Positions 1-9,389 of a DNA stretch of 36,823 nt are shown in pieces. How positions within the stretch are numbered: the first letter of the stretch is position 1; each line of letters starts with the position of its first letter. The translations under genes and the position numbers were made by a program. This stretch comes from an uncultured Alphaproteobacteria bacterium (lineage in GTDB: Bacteria > Pseudomonadota > Alphaproteobacteria > Caulobacterales > Caulobacteraceae): NCBI GenBank assembly GCA_937920085.1, contig CALETE010000090.1:1-36823 (forward strand), in the 5' to 3' direction. The notes below the pieces were generated by a model. It was not told the DNA's origin, did no database searches, and saw nothing but the letters and a program-made list of their open reading frames with translations.

Positions 1-2424
<2,424 letters not shown>

Positions 2425-2432
2425 GTTCTCTA

Positions 2433-2472
2433 GATCAGGCTCTCCGCCCTGTGCGGGGAGCCTGATCCTTTT
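2433..2472 (+). terminator. Rho-independent terminator of acnA
   Basis: A 15-base-pair stem (2433-2447 with 2453-2467, one G-T wobble) closes a 5-base loop and is followed by CTTTT. It starts 9 bases after the acnA stop codon. Confidence 0.88.
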
Positions 2473-2528
2473 GACTGCTCACAGCTTCGTGAACCCTATC
2501 GTTTCGTAACTCCGGCAAAGTTCGCCTC

Positions 2529-3245
2529 ATGCGCGCCGCCTTCGTCGCAAGTCTGATTCTTTTGTTCACGCCGAGCCTGGCTCTGGCGAAATCGCCTGTG
2601 CTTGTGGAGCTTTATACGGCACAGGGCTGCGCCTCCTGTATTGATGCCAATGCCTCCCTGGGGAAGGTGGCCGACCGTCCCGGCGTTCTGGCCCTGACTT
2701 TTTCCGTAGATTATTGGGACTATCTCGGTTGGCCCGATACCTTTGCCCGACCCGAGTACACGACGCGCCAGAAGGCATATGAAGCTAGATTTTCCCTTCG
2801 GGAGCCTTATACCCCCCAGGTGGTGATCGACGGACGTTATCAGGCCGGCGGCAAGCAGGCCGAGAAGATCGACCTCTTGATAGCCAAGGCCGCTCAGTCC
2901 CCCCATAGCGCCCCCGACATCGCCTTTATCAGCACCCGCCGGCTGGATGTCGGTCATGGGCCTGTCCCCAAGGGCGGTGCTGAGGTTTGGCTGGCGGCCT
3001 ATGAAGCCAAGCCCCAGGATGTTGCGGTGAAAAAGGGCGATAACCGCGGTCAGACGGTCACCCATATCAATGTGGTGCGCAGCCTCACCCGGCTTGGAAC
3101 CTGGCGGGGCAGGCCCACAGCCTATCGTCTGCCGGAAACCGAACCAGGCCTATCCTTGGCGGTTATTGTCCAGGTGCCCAAGGGTGGCCGGATCCTGGCT
3201 GTGGCGCGCAAGGCCGCCGCACCAAAGCTTGCACCAGCCACCTGA
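2529..3245 (+). CDS. DUF1223 family secreted thioredoxin-like protein
   Basis: A 238-residue protein with a Sec signal peptide (residues 1-20, cleavage expected after ALA). It has the DUF1223 hallmark ELYTAQGCASC, which places a CxxC pair at Cys34 and Cys37. DUF1223 proteins have a thioredoxin-like fold and are predicted to be periplasmic or secreted; their substrate is not established. Further family landmarks are VDYWDYLGW and YTPQVVIDGRYQ. The gene lies between acnA and a DUF2794 gene, an arrangement I associate with Caulobacterales genomes. The start is the ATG directly before the signal peptide. A redox role follows from the CxxC but is inference. A hairpin with a G9 run lies just after the stop. 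Confidence 0.88.
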   Translation: MRAAFVASLILLFTPSLALAKSPVLVELYTAQGCASCIDANASLGKVADRPGVLALTFSVDYWDYLGWPDTFARPEYTTRQKAYEARFSLREPYTPQVVIDGRYQAGGKQAEKIDLLIAKAAQSPHSAPDIAFISTRRLDVGHGPVPKGGAEVWLAAYEAKPQDVAVKKGDNRGQTVTHINVVRSLTRLGTWRGRPTAYRLPETEPGLSLAVIVQVPKGGRILAVARKAAAPKLAPAT

Positions 3246-3253
3246 CACGAAAA

Positions 3254-3287
3254 CGCCCGCGCAACGGGGGGGGGAGTTGCACGGGCG
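3254..3287. other. Inverted repeat with a nine-G loop
   Basis: The arms 3254-3265 and 3276-3287 pair with one mismatch (C3260/A3281). The loop is nine consecutive G residues plus one A. There is no T tract on the plus strand. On the minus strand the hairpin is followed by TTTTCG, but no minus-strand gene ends here. It may weakly terminate the DUF1223 transcript. Confidence 0.4.
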
Positions 3288-3469
3288 CGATCGCAGAGAT
3301 CTTCATCGGTTGACCCGTCCCGCAATCACGGTGGGGCTGGGGGGGCTGTTCAGGGTCCGAGACCAACGGGGGTTCCGATCAACCGACCTTGCTAATATGG
3401 GGACCAGATCAGGCGGCGACAGGTCCGAATTAAGGTCATTTTTGGGCGAATATATCCGAAGACGCACAA

Positions 3470-3498
3470 TTGTCCCGGGCACGAGTCTTGGTCTAACC
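3470..3498 (+). promoter_or_regulatory. Candidate promoter for DUF2794 gene
   Basis: TTGTCC (3470-3475), a 17-base spacer and CTAACC (3493-3498). This would start transcription about two bases before the ATG at 3507. The -10 match is weak. A GAGTC site (3483-3487), a possible CcrM GANTC methylation site, lies in the spacer. Confidence 0.3.
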
Positions 3499-3506
3499 TA
3501 GGTCTG

Positions 3507-3842
3507 ATGGCTTTGGACCCTCCGCCGCTCGCCGCCAAAGGCGCCTCCGTCTTTTTTGAGCGACGGGAGCTTAATCGCATCCTCCTGCTCTATGGCCGTA
3601 TGGTTGCTGCCGGGGAATGGCGCGACTATGCCATCGATGCCCTGTCGGACGCCTGCATCTTTTCTGTGTTTCGCAGGGCGACCGAAGCGCCAGCCTATCG
3701 GATCGAGAAGCGTCCCGCCTTGGCCAAGCGTCAGGGCGCCTGGGCGGTCATTGGCGAGGGTGGCATGGTGCTGAAGCGCGGCCAGGAACTGGAGCAGGTG
3801 CTGACCGTTTTTGACAGCCGCAAATTCCGGGTGGTGGACTGA
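3507..3842 (+). CDS. DUF2794 domain-containing protein
   Basis: A 111-residue protein without a signal peptide or membrane segment. It matches the alphaproteobacterial DUF2794 family through FFERRELNRILLLYGRMVA, GEWRDYAIDAL, FSVFRRATEAP and YRIEKRPALAKRQGAW. The function of this family is unknown and nothing in the sequence reveals one. It has the usual family length and covers the domain end to end. The ATG at 3507 fits the family N-terminus, with only a short AGGT as possible ribosome binding site. Its 3' end is followed by a hairpin that mainly serves the convergent gene on the other strand. Confidence 0.85.
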   Translation: MALDPPPLAAKGASVFFERRELNRILLLYGRMVAAGEWRDYAIDALSDACIFSVFRRATEAPAYRIEKRPALAKRQGAWAVIGEGGMVLKRGQELEQVLTVFDSRKFRVVD

Positions 3843-3847
3843 CGGCC

Positions 3848-3880
3848 AAAAAAAAGCCCCGGCAGTCGCCCGCCGGGGCC
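3848..3880 (-). terminator. Intrinsic terminator for the BI-1 gene (possibly bidirectional)
   Basis: A perfect GCCCCGGC/GCCGGGGC stem (3856-3863 with 3872-3879) with an 8-base loop. On the minus strand it is followed by eight T residues (the A run at 3848-3855). It lies downstream of the minus-strand gene ending at 3903. Confidence 0.9.
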
Positions 3881-3902
3881 TAATTTGGAAGACGTATGAG
3901 GT

Positions 3903-4649
3903 CTAGCGGCGGTTGCCGAGGAAGCTCAGCAGAAACTGGAACAGGTTGATGAAGTCCAGATAGAGGCTGAGGGCCCCATAATTCGTGGCCACACCCAGGG
4001 CAGCGTCGTTTCCGCCCAGGTGATAATAAGTCATCTTCAGCTTCTGGGTGTCATAGGCGATCAGGCCCGCAAAGATCAGGACGCCGACCAGATTGATGAT
4101 CAGGGCCATAGGGCCGCTATTCAAGAACATGTTGATCAGGCTGGCACCCATCAGGCCCCAGAGGCCCATGATCAGGAAGCTGCCAAACCCGGTCAGGTCC
4201 TTCTTGGTGGTATAGCCCACCAGGGACAGGCCGCCGAAGGCCGTCGCTGTCAGCAGGAAGGTCGAAAAGATCGACTCGCCCGTATAGGCGATGGTGACCA
4301 CACCCAGGGAAGCACCGATCAGGCTGACAATGGCCCAATAGACCAGTCCCGAGGTTTTTGGCGTCGTATTCTTCATGCCGAAATTAGCAAAGAGAATGAC
4401 GGCCAGGGGCGCGAAGGCAACGACCATGCCCAGCAGGCTGTAGCCGATGCGGTTATTGGCCACTGTGAACATCAGGTCGCGCACAGGGGGAAAAGATCCG
4501 GTGATGTAGGCCAGGGCAGCCGACAGCAGCAGTCCTAGCGCCACCTTGTTATAGACCCCGAGCATGAACTTGCGCAGGCCGACGTCCAGGGACATGTCAG
4601 CGGTGCCCGAAACGTCGGGTCGCGCAAAGCCGTGGTTGAAGTCGCTCAT
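3903..4649 (-). CDS. Bax inhibitor-1/YccA family membrane protein
   Basis: A 248-residue integral inner-membrane protein with about seven hydrophobic segments. BI-1/YccA proteins include Escherichia coli YccA, which modulates the FtsH protease, and eukaryotic BI-1, a calcium-leak protein; the role here is inferred only from family. Visible landmarks are FMLGVYNKVALGLLLSAALAY near the N-terminus, GLIAYDTQKLKM in the conserved C-terminal part (the acidic residue is typical of the pH-sensing pair), and the ending LYLDFINLFQFLLSFLG. The frame is open further upstream to 4745, but the ATG at 4649 (MSDFN...) is preferred because the upstream residues are not family-like and a purine-rich AAAGGG precedes it. 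It is transcribed divergently from thpR and ends at a strong terminator. Confidence 0.9.
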   Translation of the reverse strand: MSDFNHGFARPDVSGTADMSLDVGLRKFMLGVYNKVALGLLLSAALAYITGSFPPVRDLMFTVANNRIGYSLLGMVVAFAPLAVILFANFGMKNTTPKTSGLVYWAIVSLIGASLGVVTIAYTGESIFSTFLLTATAFGGLSLVGYTTKKDLTGFGSFLIMGLWGLMGASLINMFLNSGPMALIINLVGVLIFAGLIAYDTQKLKMTYYHLGGNDAALGVATNYGALSLYLDFINLFQFLLSFLGNRR

Positions 4650-4694
4650 GTGAGCATTGCCCTTTTTTAGACGTCCCGAGCGGACGCAACCTAG

Positions 4695-4723
4695 AATATC
4701 GTCCTGCAATGTGGCTTTCGCAA
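4695..4723 (-). promoter_or_regulatory. Candidate sigma-70 promoter for the BI-1 gene
   Basis: On the minus strand, TTGCGA (4718-4723), a 17-base spacer and GATATT (4695-4700). This would start transcription about 40 bases before the ATG at 4649. Confidence 0.45.
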
Positions 4724-4753
4724 GGACTCTCGCGCCGAACCCCATGCAAGTTT

Positions 4754-4782
4754 TTGCGATCTGGTCCGCACTGTCCTAGATT
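4754..4782 (+). promoter_or_regulatory. Candidate promoter giving a leaderless thpR mRNA
   Basis: TTGCGA (4754-4759), a 17-base spacer and TAGATT (4777-4782). CCTAGATT also resembles the Caulobacter housekeeping -10 element GCTANAWC. With the usual 6-base discriminator, +1 falls on the A of the thpR ATG at 4789. No Shine-Dalgarno sequence precedes that ATG. Confidence 0.5.
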
Positions 4783-4788
4783 TATCAG

Positions 4789-5343
4789 ATGATCCGCCTT
4801 TTCGCCGCCCTGGCCATACCGCCCGCCATTGCTGAGGGGCTCGTCCGCCGACAGACAGGCTTGGCCGAGGCAAAGTGGCGTCCAACGGAAGCCTTTCACA
4901 TAACCTTGCGTTTCTTCGGGGACATCCAAGAGACCTTGGCAGCTGACCTTGATGCAGAACTGGCGAAGGTCACCTGCCCACCCCTGGCTCTGGAACTTGC
5001 CGGGGTCGGGGCCTTTGGTGAGGGCCGTGATATTCACGCTGTATGGGCCGGGGTAGAGGCTCAATCGGACCTCAACGCCCTGCACAAGGCCTGCGAGGCG
5101 GCAGGGCGGCGGGCGGGGCTGGAGCCCGATTCCCGCCGCTATCGGCCTCATGTTACCTTAGCCTATCTCCGGCGGGCCAACCCGGCCGACGTGGCGCAAT
5201 GGATCGCGGCCAACAATCTGCTGCACTCTCCGAGCTTTGCCGTGTCAGACTTCGGGCTCTATTCCTCCTGGCAAACCGAGCAGGGCTCACGCTATCGTCT
5301 TGAGCGGACCTACCCCCTCGCATCCCTGGGCCGATTAGCTTAA
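4789..5343 (+). CDS. thpR: RNA 2',3'-cyclic phosphodiesterase (2'-5' RNA ligase family)
   Basis: A 184-residue cytoplasmic enzyme of the 2H phosphoesterase superfamily. Family members hydrolyse 2',3'-cyclic phosphate ends of RNA and can ligate tRNA halves through 2'-5' bonds in vitro. The two catalytic HxTx motifs are present and correctly spaced: HITL at residues 37-40 and HVTL at 121-124. The N-terminus MIRLFAALAIP and the following WRPTEAFHITLRFFGD are typical. The length is normal for the bacterial family. There is no ribosome binding site before the ATG; the promoter geometry suggests a leaderless transcript. It is divergent from the BI-1 gene and 90 bases upstream of uppP, with no evident terminator between. 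Confidence 0.93.
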   Translation: MIRLFAALAIPPAIAEGLVRRQTGLAEAKWRPTEAFHITLRFFGDIQETLAADLDAELAKVTCPPLALELAGVGAFGEGRDIHAVWAGVEAQSDLNALHKACEAAGRRAGLEPDSRRYRPHVTLAYLRRANPADVAQWIAANNLLHSPSFAVSDFGLYSSWQTEQGSRYRLERTYPLASLGRLA

Positions 5344-5433
5344 CGGGATTAGCCTTTGGGGCTGGGCTCAGAGTGGTTTACCTGACCCTTACCAGAGGGC
5401 CCAAGTGAGGCCTCAACCCAATAGGAGCTGGCC

Positions 5434-6237
5434 ATGTCGGACTGGATCAATGCGGTTATCCTCGGCGTTGTCGAAGGCCTGACGGAATTCGTTCCCGTAT
5501 CTTCGACAGCGCACCTCCTGCTGACCAAGATGCTGTTGGGCTTGCCGGACGGCTTTTGGGACACCTTCACCGTACTCATCCAGCTAGGGGCTATATTGGC
5601 CATGGTCGCGCTCTATTTTGGCCGGCTTTGGACTGTTGTGCTGGCCCTGCCGTCGAGCTCGGATGCGCGCCGCTTCGTGGCCTCGGTCCTGATCGCCTTC
5701 TTGCCGGGGGCTGTAGCAGGCGTCCTCCTGCACGATGTCATCAAGACCGTCCTTTTCGAGAGCCCCCGCCTCATTTGCTGGTCCTTGCTGATTGGTGGCT
5801 TTGTTCTGCTGGCCGTGGATCGCTGGGCCCCATCTCCCCGTCAGACCGATGCCATGGACCTGCCCTGGCTTACCGCCTTTCTGGTGGGCCTAGCCCAGGC
5901 CCTGGCCCTGATCCCAGGGGTTTCGCGGTCCGGCGGCACGATTGTCGCCTCTATGCTGTTGCGGGTGGAAAAGCGGGCCGCGGCCGAGTTTTCCTTTTTC
6001 TTGGCCATTCCGACCATGGCCGGTGCCTTTGCCCTGGACCTTTGGAAGAACCGCCATGCCCTGAACACCGATCAGGCCGGGCTCATCGCCCTGGGTTTCG
6101 CCGTCAGCTTTGTGGTCGGCTATATCGTCGTGAGGAAGACCCTGGACTTCGTCTCCGCCCGCGGCTTTGCCCCCTTCGCCTGGTGGCGGATCCTGGTCGG
6201 CGCGGGAGGGCTGATCTGGTTAACCACCCACGGCTAA
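5434..6237 (+). CDS. uppP: Undecaprenyl-diphosphatase UppP/BacA
   Basis: A 267-residue integral membrane enzyme that dephosphorylates undecaprenyl diphosphate, recycling the lipid carrier for peptidoglycan and other envelope polymers. Overproduction is associated with bacitracin resistance in this family. The catalytic region VEGLTEFVPVSSTAHLLL carries the ExxxE pair at Glu14 and Glu18, Ser24 and His27. The second motif PGVSRSGGT at residues 161-169 contains the conserved Arg165. Several hydrophobic helices span the rest, and the length is normal. A clear AGGAG lies before the ATG. The gene is convergent with the NDUFA9-like gene, whose stop is only 9 bases away, leaving no room for a separate terminator. 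Confidence 0.96.
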   Translation: MSDWINAVILGVVEGLTEFVPVSSTAHLLLTKMLLGLPDGFWDTFTVLIQLGAILAMVALYFGRLWTVVLALPSSSDARRFVASVLIAFLPGAVAGVLLHDVIKTVLFESPRLICWSLLIGGFVLLAVDRWAPSPRQTDAMDLPWLTAFLVGLAQALALIPGVSRSGGTIVASMLLRVEKRAAAEFSFFLAIPTMAGAFALDLWKNRHALNTDQAGLIALGFAVSFVVGYIVVRKTLDFVSARGFAPFAWWRILVGAGGLIWLTTHG

Positions 6238-6246
6238 AGGATGTGC

Positions 6247-7224
6247 TTAGGCACCCTTAGCCGCAAGGCGCTCGGTCTCGTCGGCATACTGACCGCCCTT
6301 GCGGAACCGATAGAGATAGGTGGGCAGGATCGCCTCCACGGGGGTCGCGGTCAGGCCAAGGTCTGAAAGACCCGGATAAACACCGCTGGCGACATTATCG
6401 GTCTTGAGCAATTCTACCTGATCACTGGTCAGCGGTGGTGTCAGGGCCACCAGACTGGCCAATTCTCCAACCCTGCCGATTAAACGAGCAATGGGGAAGG
6501 GCAAGGGCACCAGCATCCGGTTGCGCTCGGTCTGGACATTGATGAGCTCAAGGATGTCCTTGAAGCTGAAGACGCCGGGGCCACCCAATTCATAGGTTTT
6601 TCCCGCGGCCTCGGGATCGGAAATGACCTTGGCAATGGCCAAGGCGACATCCCCCACAAAGACGGGCTGGAACTTGGTGTGGCCACCGCCGATCAGGGGC
6701 AGGACTGGGCTGAAGACCGCCATTTGCGCGAACAAATTGAAGAAGCCATCGCCCGGACCGAAAATGATCGACGGGCGGATGATAATGGCCTCTGGGAATT
6801 CTTCACGGACTGCAGCTTCGCCTAGGGCCTTGGTCCGGGCGTATTTCGCTTCAGAGGTTTCGTCCGCGCCAAGGGCTGACATCTGTACCAGGGTTGAGAC
6901 GCCCATCTCCCGCGCAGCCTTCGCCACATTCCGCGAGCCCATGCTGTGGATGCTCTGGAATTTTTGCCGGCCACTTTCGTACAGCAGACCCACCAGATTC
7001 ACCGCTGCACTCGCTCCCTCAAGGGCGCGGCTGATCGAGGCGGGATTGCGAATATTGGCCTGAACCACTTCGATCTGACCCACATCGCCCAGTAAGCGCA
7101 TGGTGTGAGCAAGATGCGGCTGACGGACGGCAACCCTGACGCGGGCACCCTGACGGGCCAAGGCGCGCACCACCTGGCTGCCGACAAACCCCGAGCCGCC
7201 AAAGACCGTGACCAAATTCTGCAT
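6247..7224 (-). CDS. NDUFA9-like NAD(P)-binding protein (complex I-associated, atypical SDR)
   Basis: A 325-residue protein with an N-terminal Rossmann motif (VFGGSGFVGSQVVRALARQG, glycines within residues 9-15) and a YARTK motif matching the YxxxK of short-chain dehydrogenases. It resembles the alphaproteobacterial homologues of the mitochondrial complex I accessory subunit NDUFA9/39 kDa, which bind NAD(P)H structurally rather than catalytically. Whether this protein associates with complex I here is inference. Typical stretches are IIIRPSIIFGPGDGFFNLFAQMA and YELGGPGVFSFKDILELI. The frame is open to 7332, but MQNLVTVFGG at 7224 begins the fold exactly as in the family. The region upstream carries promoters on the opposite strand for tRNA-Leu. 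Confidence 0.88.
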   Translation of the reverse strand: MQNLVTVFGGSGFVGSQVVRALARQGARVRVAVRQPHLAHTMRLLGDVGQIEVVQANIRNPASISRALEGASAAVNLVGLLYESGRQKFQSIHSMGSRNVAKAAREMGVSTLVQMSALGADETSEAKYARTKALGEAAVREEFPEAIIIRPSIIFGPGDGFFNLFAQMAVFSPVLPLIGGGHTKFQPVFVGDVALAIAKVISDPEAAGKTYELGGPGVFSFKDILELINVQTERNRMLVPLPFPIARLIGRVGELASLVALTPPLTSDQVELLKTDNVASGVYPGLSDLGLTATPVEAILPTYLYRFRKGGQYADETERLAAKGA

Positions 7225-7319
7225 GGGTGTGATCCGATTGGAGCAAAGACTGGCCCTGCGATAGACGATGCCGCCCTGCGCCGCAATCAGGCCGATGCCC
7301 GATACCTGCGATTGAGGCG

Positions 7320-7348
7320 TTGACCCGGCCAAGAGGGTGCCCTATGAA
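7320..7348 (+). promoter_or_regulatory. Candidate sigma-70 promoter for tRNA-Leu (and rnd)
   Basis: TTGACC (7320-7325), a 17-base spacer and TATGAA (7343-7348). The predicted start near 7355 gives a tRNA leader of about 22 bases. Confidence 0.6.
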
Positions 7349-7376
7349 CCGCCCCTCGCGCGATCCGGCGGATCGG

Positions 7377-7463
<87 letters not shown>

Positions 7464-7465
7464 TC

Positions 7466-7483
7466 CCTCTCTATATAGAGAGG
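7466..7483 (+). other. Perfect 18-base palindrome in the tRNA-Leu 3' trailer
   Basis: CCTCTCTATATAGAGAGG is its own reverse complement and begins two bases after the tRNA CCA. As RNA it could form a 7-base-pair hairpin with an AUAU loop. No T tract follows, so it is more likely a processing or stability element, or an operator, than a terminator. Confidence 0.6.
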
Positions 7484-7512
7484 CGACAAACAGCGCCGGA
7501 GCGCAGCGAACC

Positions 7513-8130
7513 GTGGCGAACTACCTTCATGAAGGCGATCTTCCCGCCGGAGTCTTCTCCGGGGTGGCCTCTGTCGCCATTGATTCCGAGACCATGGGCT
7601 TGAGGCTGGGGCGTGATCCCCTGTGCGTGGTGCAATTGTCAGCTGGGGACGGCCACGCCCACTTGGTGCGCTTGAACCGGGCCACCTATGATGCCCCGAA
7701 TCTGAAGGCCCTTCTGGTGGACCCCGCCGTGACGAAGATCTTCCACTTTGGAAGATTCGATATCGCCATGTTCTATCTGCACCTGGGTGTGGTGACGGCA
7801 CCGGTCTACTGTACCAAGATCGCTTCGAAACTGGCCCGCACCTACACTGATCGCCATGGCTTGAAAGACGTGTCCAAGGAACTCCTGGGCGTCGACATGT
7901 CTAAGGCGCAGCAGAGCTCTGATTGGGGCGCCGCCACCCTAAGCGCCGACCAGCAGGCCTATGCGGCCTCCGACGTTCTGCACTTGCACGCCCTTAAGAC
8001 CCGTCTGGACGCCATGTTGGAGCGGGAAGGACGCGACAGCCTCGCGCGCGCGTGTTTCGACTTCCTGCCCCACCGCGCCCTTTTAGACGTTGCAGGTTGG
8101 GAAGACGTTGATATTTTCGCACACGCTTAG
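7513..8130 (+). CDS. rnd: Ribonuclease D-like 3'-5' exonuclease (short form)
   Basis: A 205-residue DEDDy exonuclease. The family removes nucleotides from RNA 3' ends, classically tRNA trailers. Catalytic motifs are IDSETMGL (DxE), HFGRFDIAMF (Asp) and YAASDVLHLH (the Tyr-x3-Asp of the DEDDy type). The protein consists of the exonuclease domain only; the C-terminal HRDC domains of E. coli RNase D (about 375 residues) are absent, as I recall for alphaproteobacterial short forms. The start is GTG at 7513, with GGAG some 9-12 bases upstream. It is 49 bases downstream of tRNA-Leu and 6 bases upstream of lptC, so it probably heads the lpt transcription unit or is read through from the tRNA promoter. 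Confidence 0.9.
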   Translation: MANYLHEGDLPAGVFSGVASVAIDSETMGLRLGRDPLCVVQLSAGDGHAHLVRLNRATYDAPNLKALLVDPAVTKIFHFGRFDIAMFYLHLGVVTAPVYCTKIASKLARTYTDRHGLKDVSKELLGVDMSKAQQSSDWGAATLSADQQAYAASDVLHLHALKTRLDAMLEREGRDSLARACFDFLPHRALLDVAGWEDVDIFAHA

Positions 8131-8136
8131 GTCATT

Positions 8137-8757
8137 GTGAATCACGCGGCTGTGCACCCTGGGAGCGAACCCCGCCACGAGATTTTTGAACGGTGGCACC
8201 GACGATCGCGGGTGATCCGCCGGCTTCGCCTTGTATTGCCAGCCGTGATCGGTCTGATTCTCATCACCATGGCCGGGTTTGTGGTCCGCACAACCCTCAT
8301 GGGCCAAAAGGATAAGCCGGTGGATGCGCAAGCGCCCATCCAGTTGGTCAATCCAAGATTTGTCGGGCGCGACAACAAGGGGCGGGCCTTTGTTCTGACC
8401 GCCAAGACCGCCACCCGGGATCCGCAGGACTATCAGCGCGTTCTTCTAAACACCCCAGCCCTCGTCCTCGATGAGGAAGGCAAGAACCCCATGCGGATTT
8501 CGGCCATGTCCGGCGTCTACCGGGAAGAGGCACGCATGCTAAGTCTGGAAGGGGGCGTCAAACTCAATGGTGCCGACCTGAATTTCACAACGGCCAGTTC
8601 GATTTTCAATACGGCCACCGGCGAACTTCTGGGGACTGGAGACATTCAGGGCGTCGGAGCGCTTGGAGAAATCATCGCAAAGTCCTATGGCGTGTACGAC
8701 AAGGGTGATCGATTGGTCTTCAAAGGCGGTGTGCACACCCGCGTGGATTCCAAATAG
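8137..8757 (+). CDS. lptC: LPS export ABC transporter periplasmic protein LptC
   Basis: A 206-residue bitopic inner-membrane protein. LptC links the LptBFG transporter to the periplasmic bridge protein LptA and passes lipopolysaccharide along. A basic cytoplasmic N-terminus (RWHRRSRVIRRLR) precedes one membrane segment at about residues 31-52, followed by a periplasmic OstA-like beta domain (ISAMSGVYREEARMLSLEGG, then the C-terminal strands LVFKGGVHTRV). It is recognised from this architecture and from lying directly upstream of lptA and lptB. The start is GTG at 8137, 6 bases after the rnd stop, with AGGT as the only possible ribosome binding site, which suggests coupling to rnd translation. 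Confidence 0.9.
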   Translation: MNHAAVHPGSEPRHEIFERWHRRSRVIRRLRLVLPAVIGLILITMAGFVVRTTLMGQKDKPVDAQAPIQLVNPRFVGRDNKGRAFVLTAKTATRDPQDYQRVLLNTPALVLDEEGKNPMRISAMSGVYREEARMLSLEGGVKLNGADLNFTTASSIFNTATGELLGTGDIQGVGALGEIIAKSYGVYDKGDRLVFKGGVHTRVDSK

Positions 8758-8777
8758 GCCGAGGTTACGGACACATC

Positions 8778-9380
8778 ATGCATATGAACCAGGTCTCTCG
8801 AACGGCGCAGTGGGCTGCTCTTGGCCTTGCCCTGGCAGTCGCCTTGCCGGCGAAGGCCCAGCTTGCTCAGAATTCCGATGCCCCCGTGGACATCACCGCC
8901 GACCAACTTGAGGTGGTCAATACCCAATGCCTCGCGACCTATAGCGGCGGGGCAGAGGCCTTGCAGGACACAGCCCGTCTGCGCGCCGACGTCCTGAAAA
9001 TTTTCTACAAGACCCGGCAGCCACCGAGCGGTCCGCAGACAGCAGCAGCCCAAGCCGCCGGGGCGACAGGTGCCATGGGCGGTAAGTGCGATAGTCAGCT
9101 TGATCGAATGGAAGCCACCGGCACGGTCTATTATGTCACCCCCCAGCAAAGGGTGCGGGGTGACAGCGCCCTTTATGAGGCTGGGTCGAACACCATTGTG
9201 ATTTCTGGGGATGTGGTCGCCATCCAGGGCCAAAATGTCCTTCGCGGCTCAAGATTGGTGATCAAGATTTCCACGGGTGATGCGCAAATGCAAAGTGGCG
9301 GTCGCGGCAAGGGTGGGCGTGTGCGCACGGTGATTTATCCGAAACAGCAACCGGCCGTCGCGGCCCCAGCCCCGCGCTAA
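8778..9380 (+). CDS. lptA: LPS transport periplasmic protein LptA
   Basis: A 200-residue periplasmic protein with a signal peptide (cleavage expected after residues 25-27, AKA). LptA forms the beta-jellyroll bridge carrying lipopolysaccharide from LptC to LptD. OstA-like features are VDITADQLEVVN near the N-terminus and ISGDVVAIQGQNVLRGSRLVI toward the C-terminus. Unlike E. coli LptA, it contains an Ala/Gly/Pro-rich insertion at about residues 81-103 and two cysteines (Cys51 and Cys104) that could form a disulfide in the oxidising periplasm. This is seen in the sequence; its significance is inference. The ATG at 8778 is 20 bases after lptC, and lptB follows after 9 bases. Confidence 0.9.
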   Translation: MHMNQVSRTAQWAALGLALAVALPAKAQLAQNSDAPVDITADQLEVVNTQCLATYSGGAEALQDTARLRADVLKIFYKTRQPPSGPQTAAAQAAGATGAMGGKCDSQLDRMEATGTVYYVTPQQRVRGDSALYEAGSNTIVISGDVVAIQGQNVLRGSRLVIKISTGDAQMQSGGRGKGGRVRTVIYPKQQPAVAAPAPR

Positions 9381-9389
9381 GGAGCCAAT

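Noticed and set aside
2471..2502. TTGACT with CCCTAT as a DUF1223 promoter
   Set aside because: Spacing and -10 match are poor, and the -35 overlaps the acnA terminator tail.
3070..3501. 143-codon frame extending beyond DUF1223 into the intergenic gap
   Set aside because: It begins inside DUF1223 in another frame and its translation is low-complexity; no ribosome binding site is present.
5556..6260. 234-codon plus-strand frame within uppP
   Set aside because: An alternative frame of uppP, Arg/Pro/Gly-rich without any motif.
8685..9233. 182-codon minus-strand frame opposite lptC and lptA
   Set aside because: Overlaps two recognised genes and has no family resemblance.
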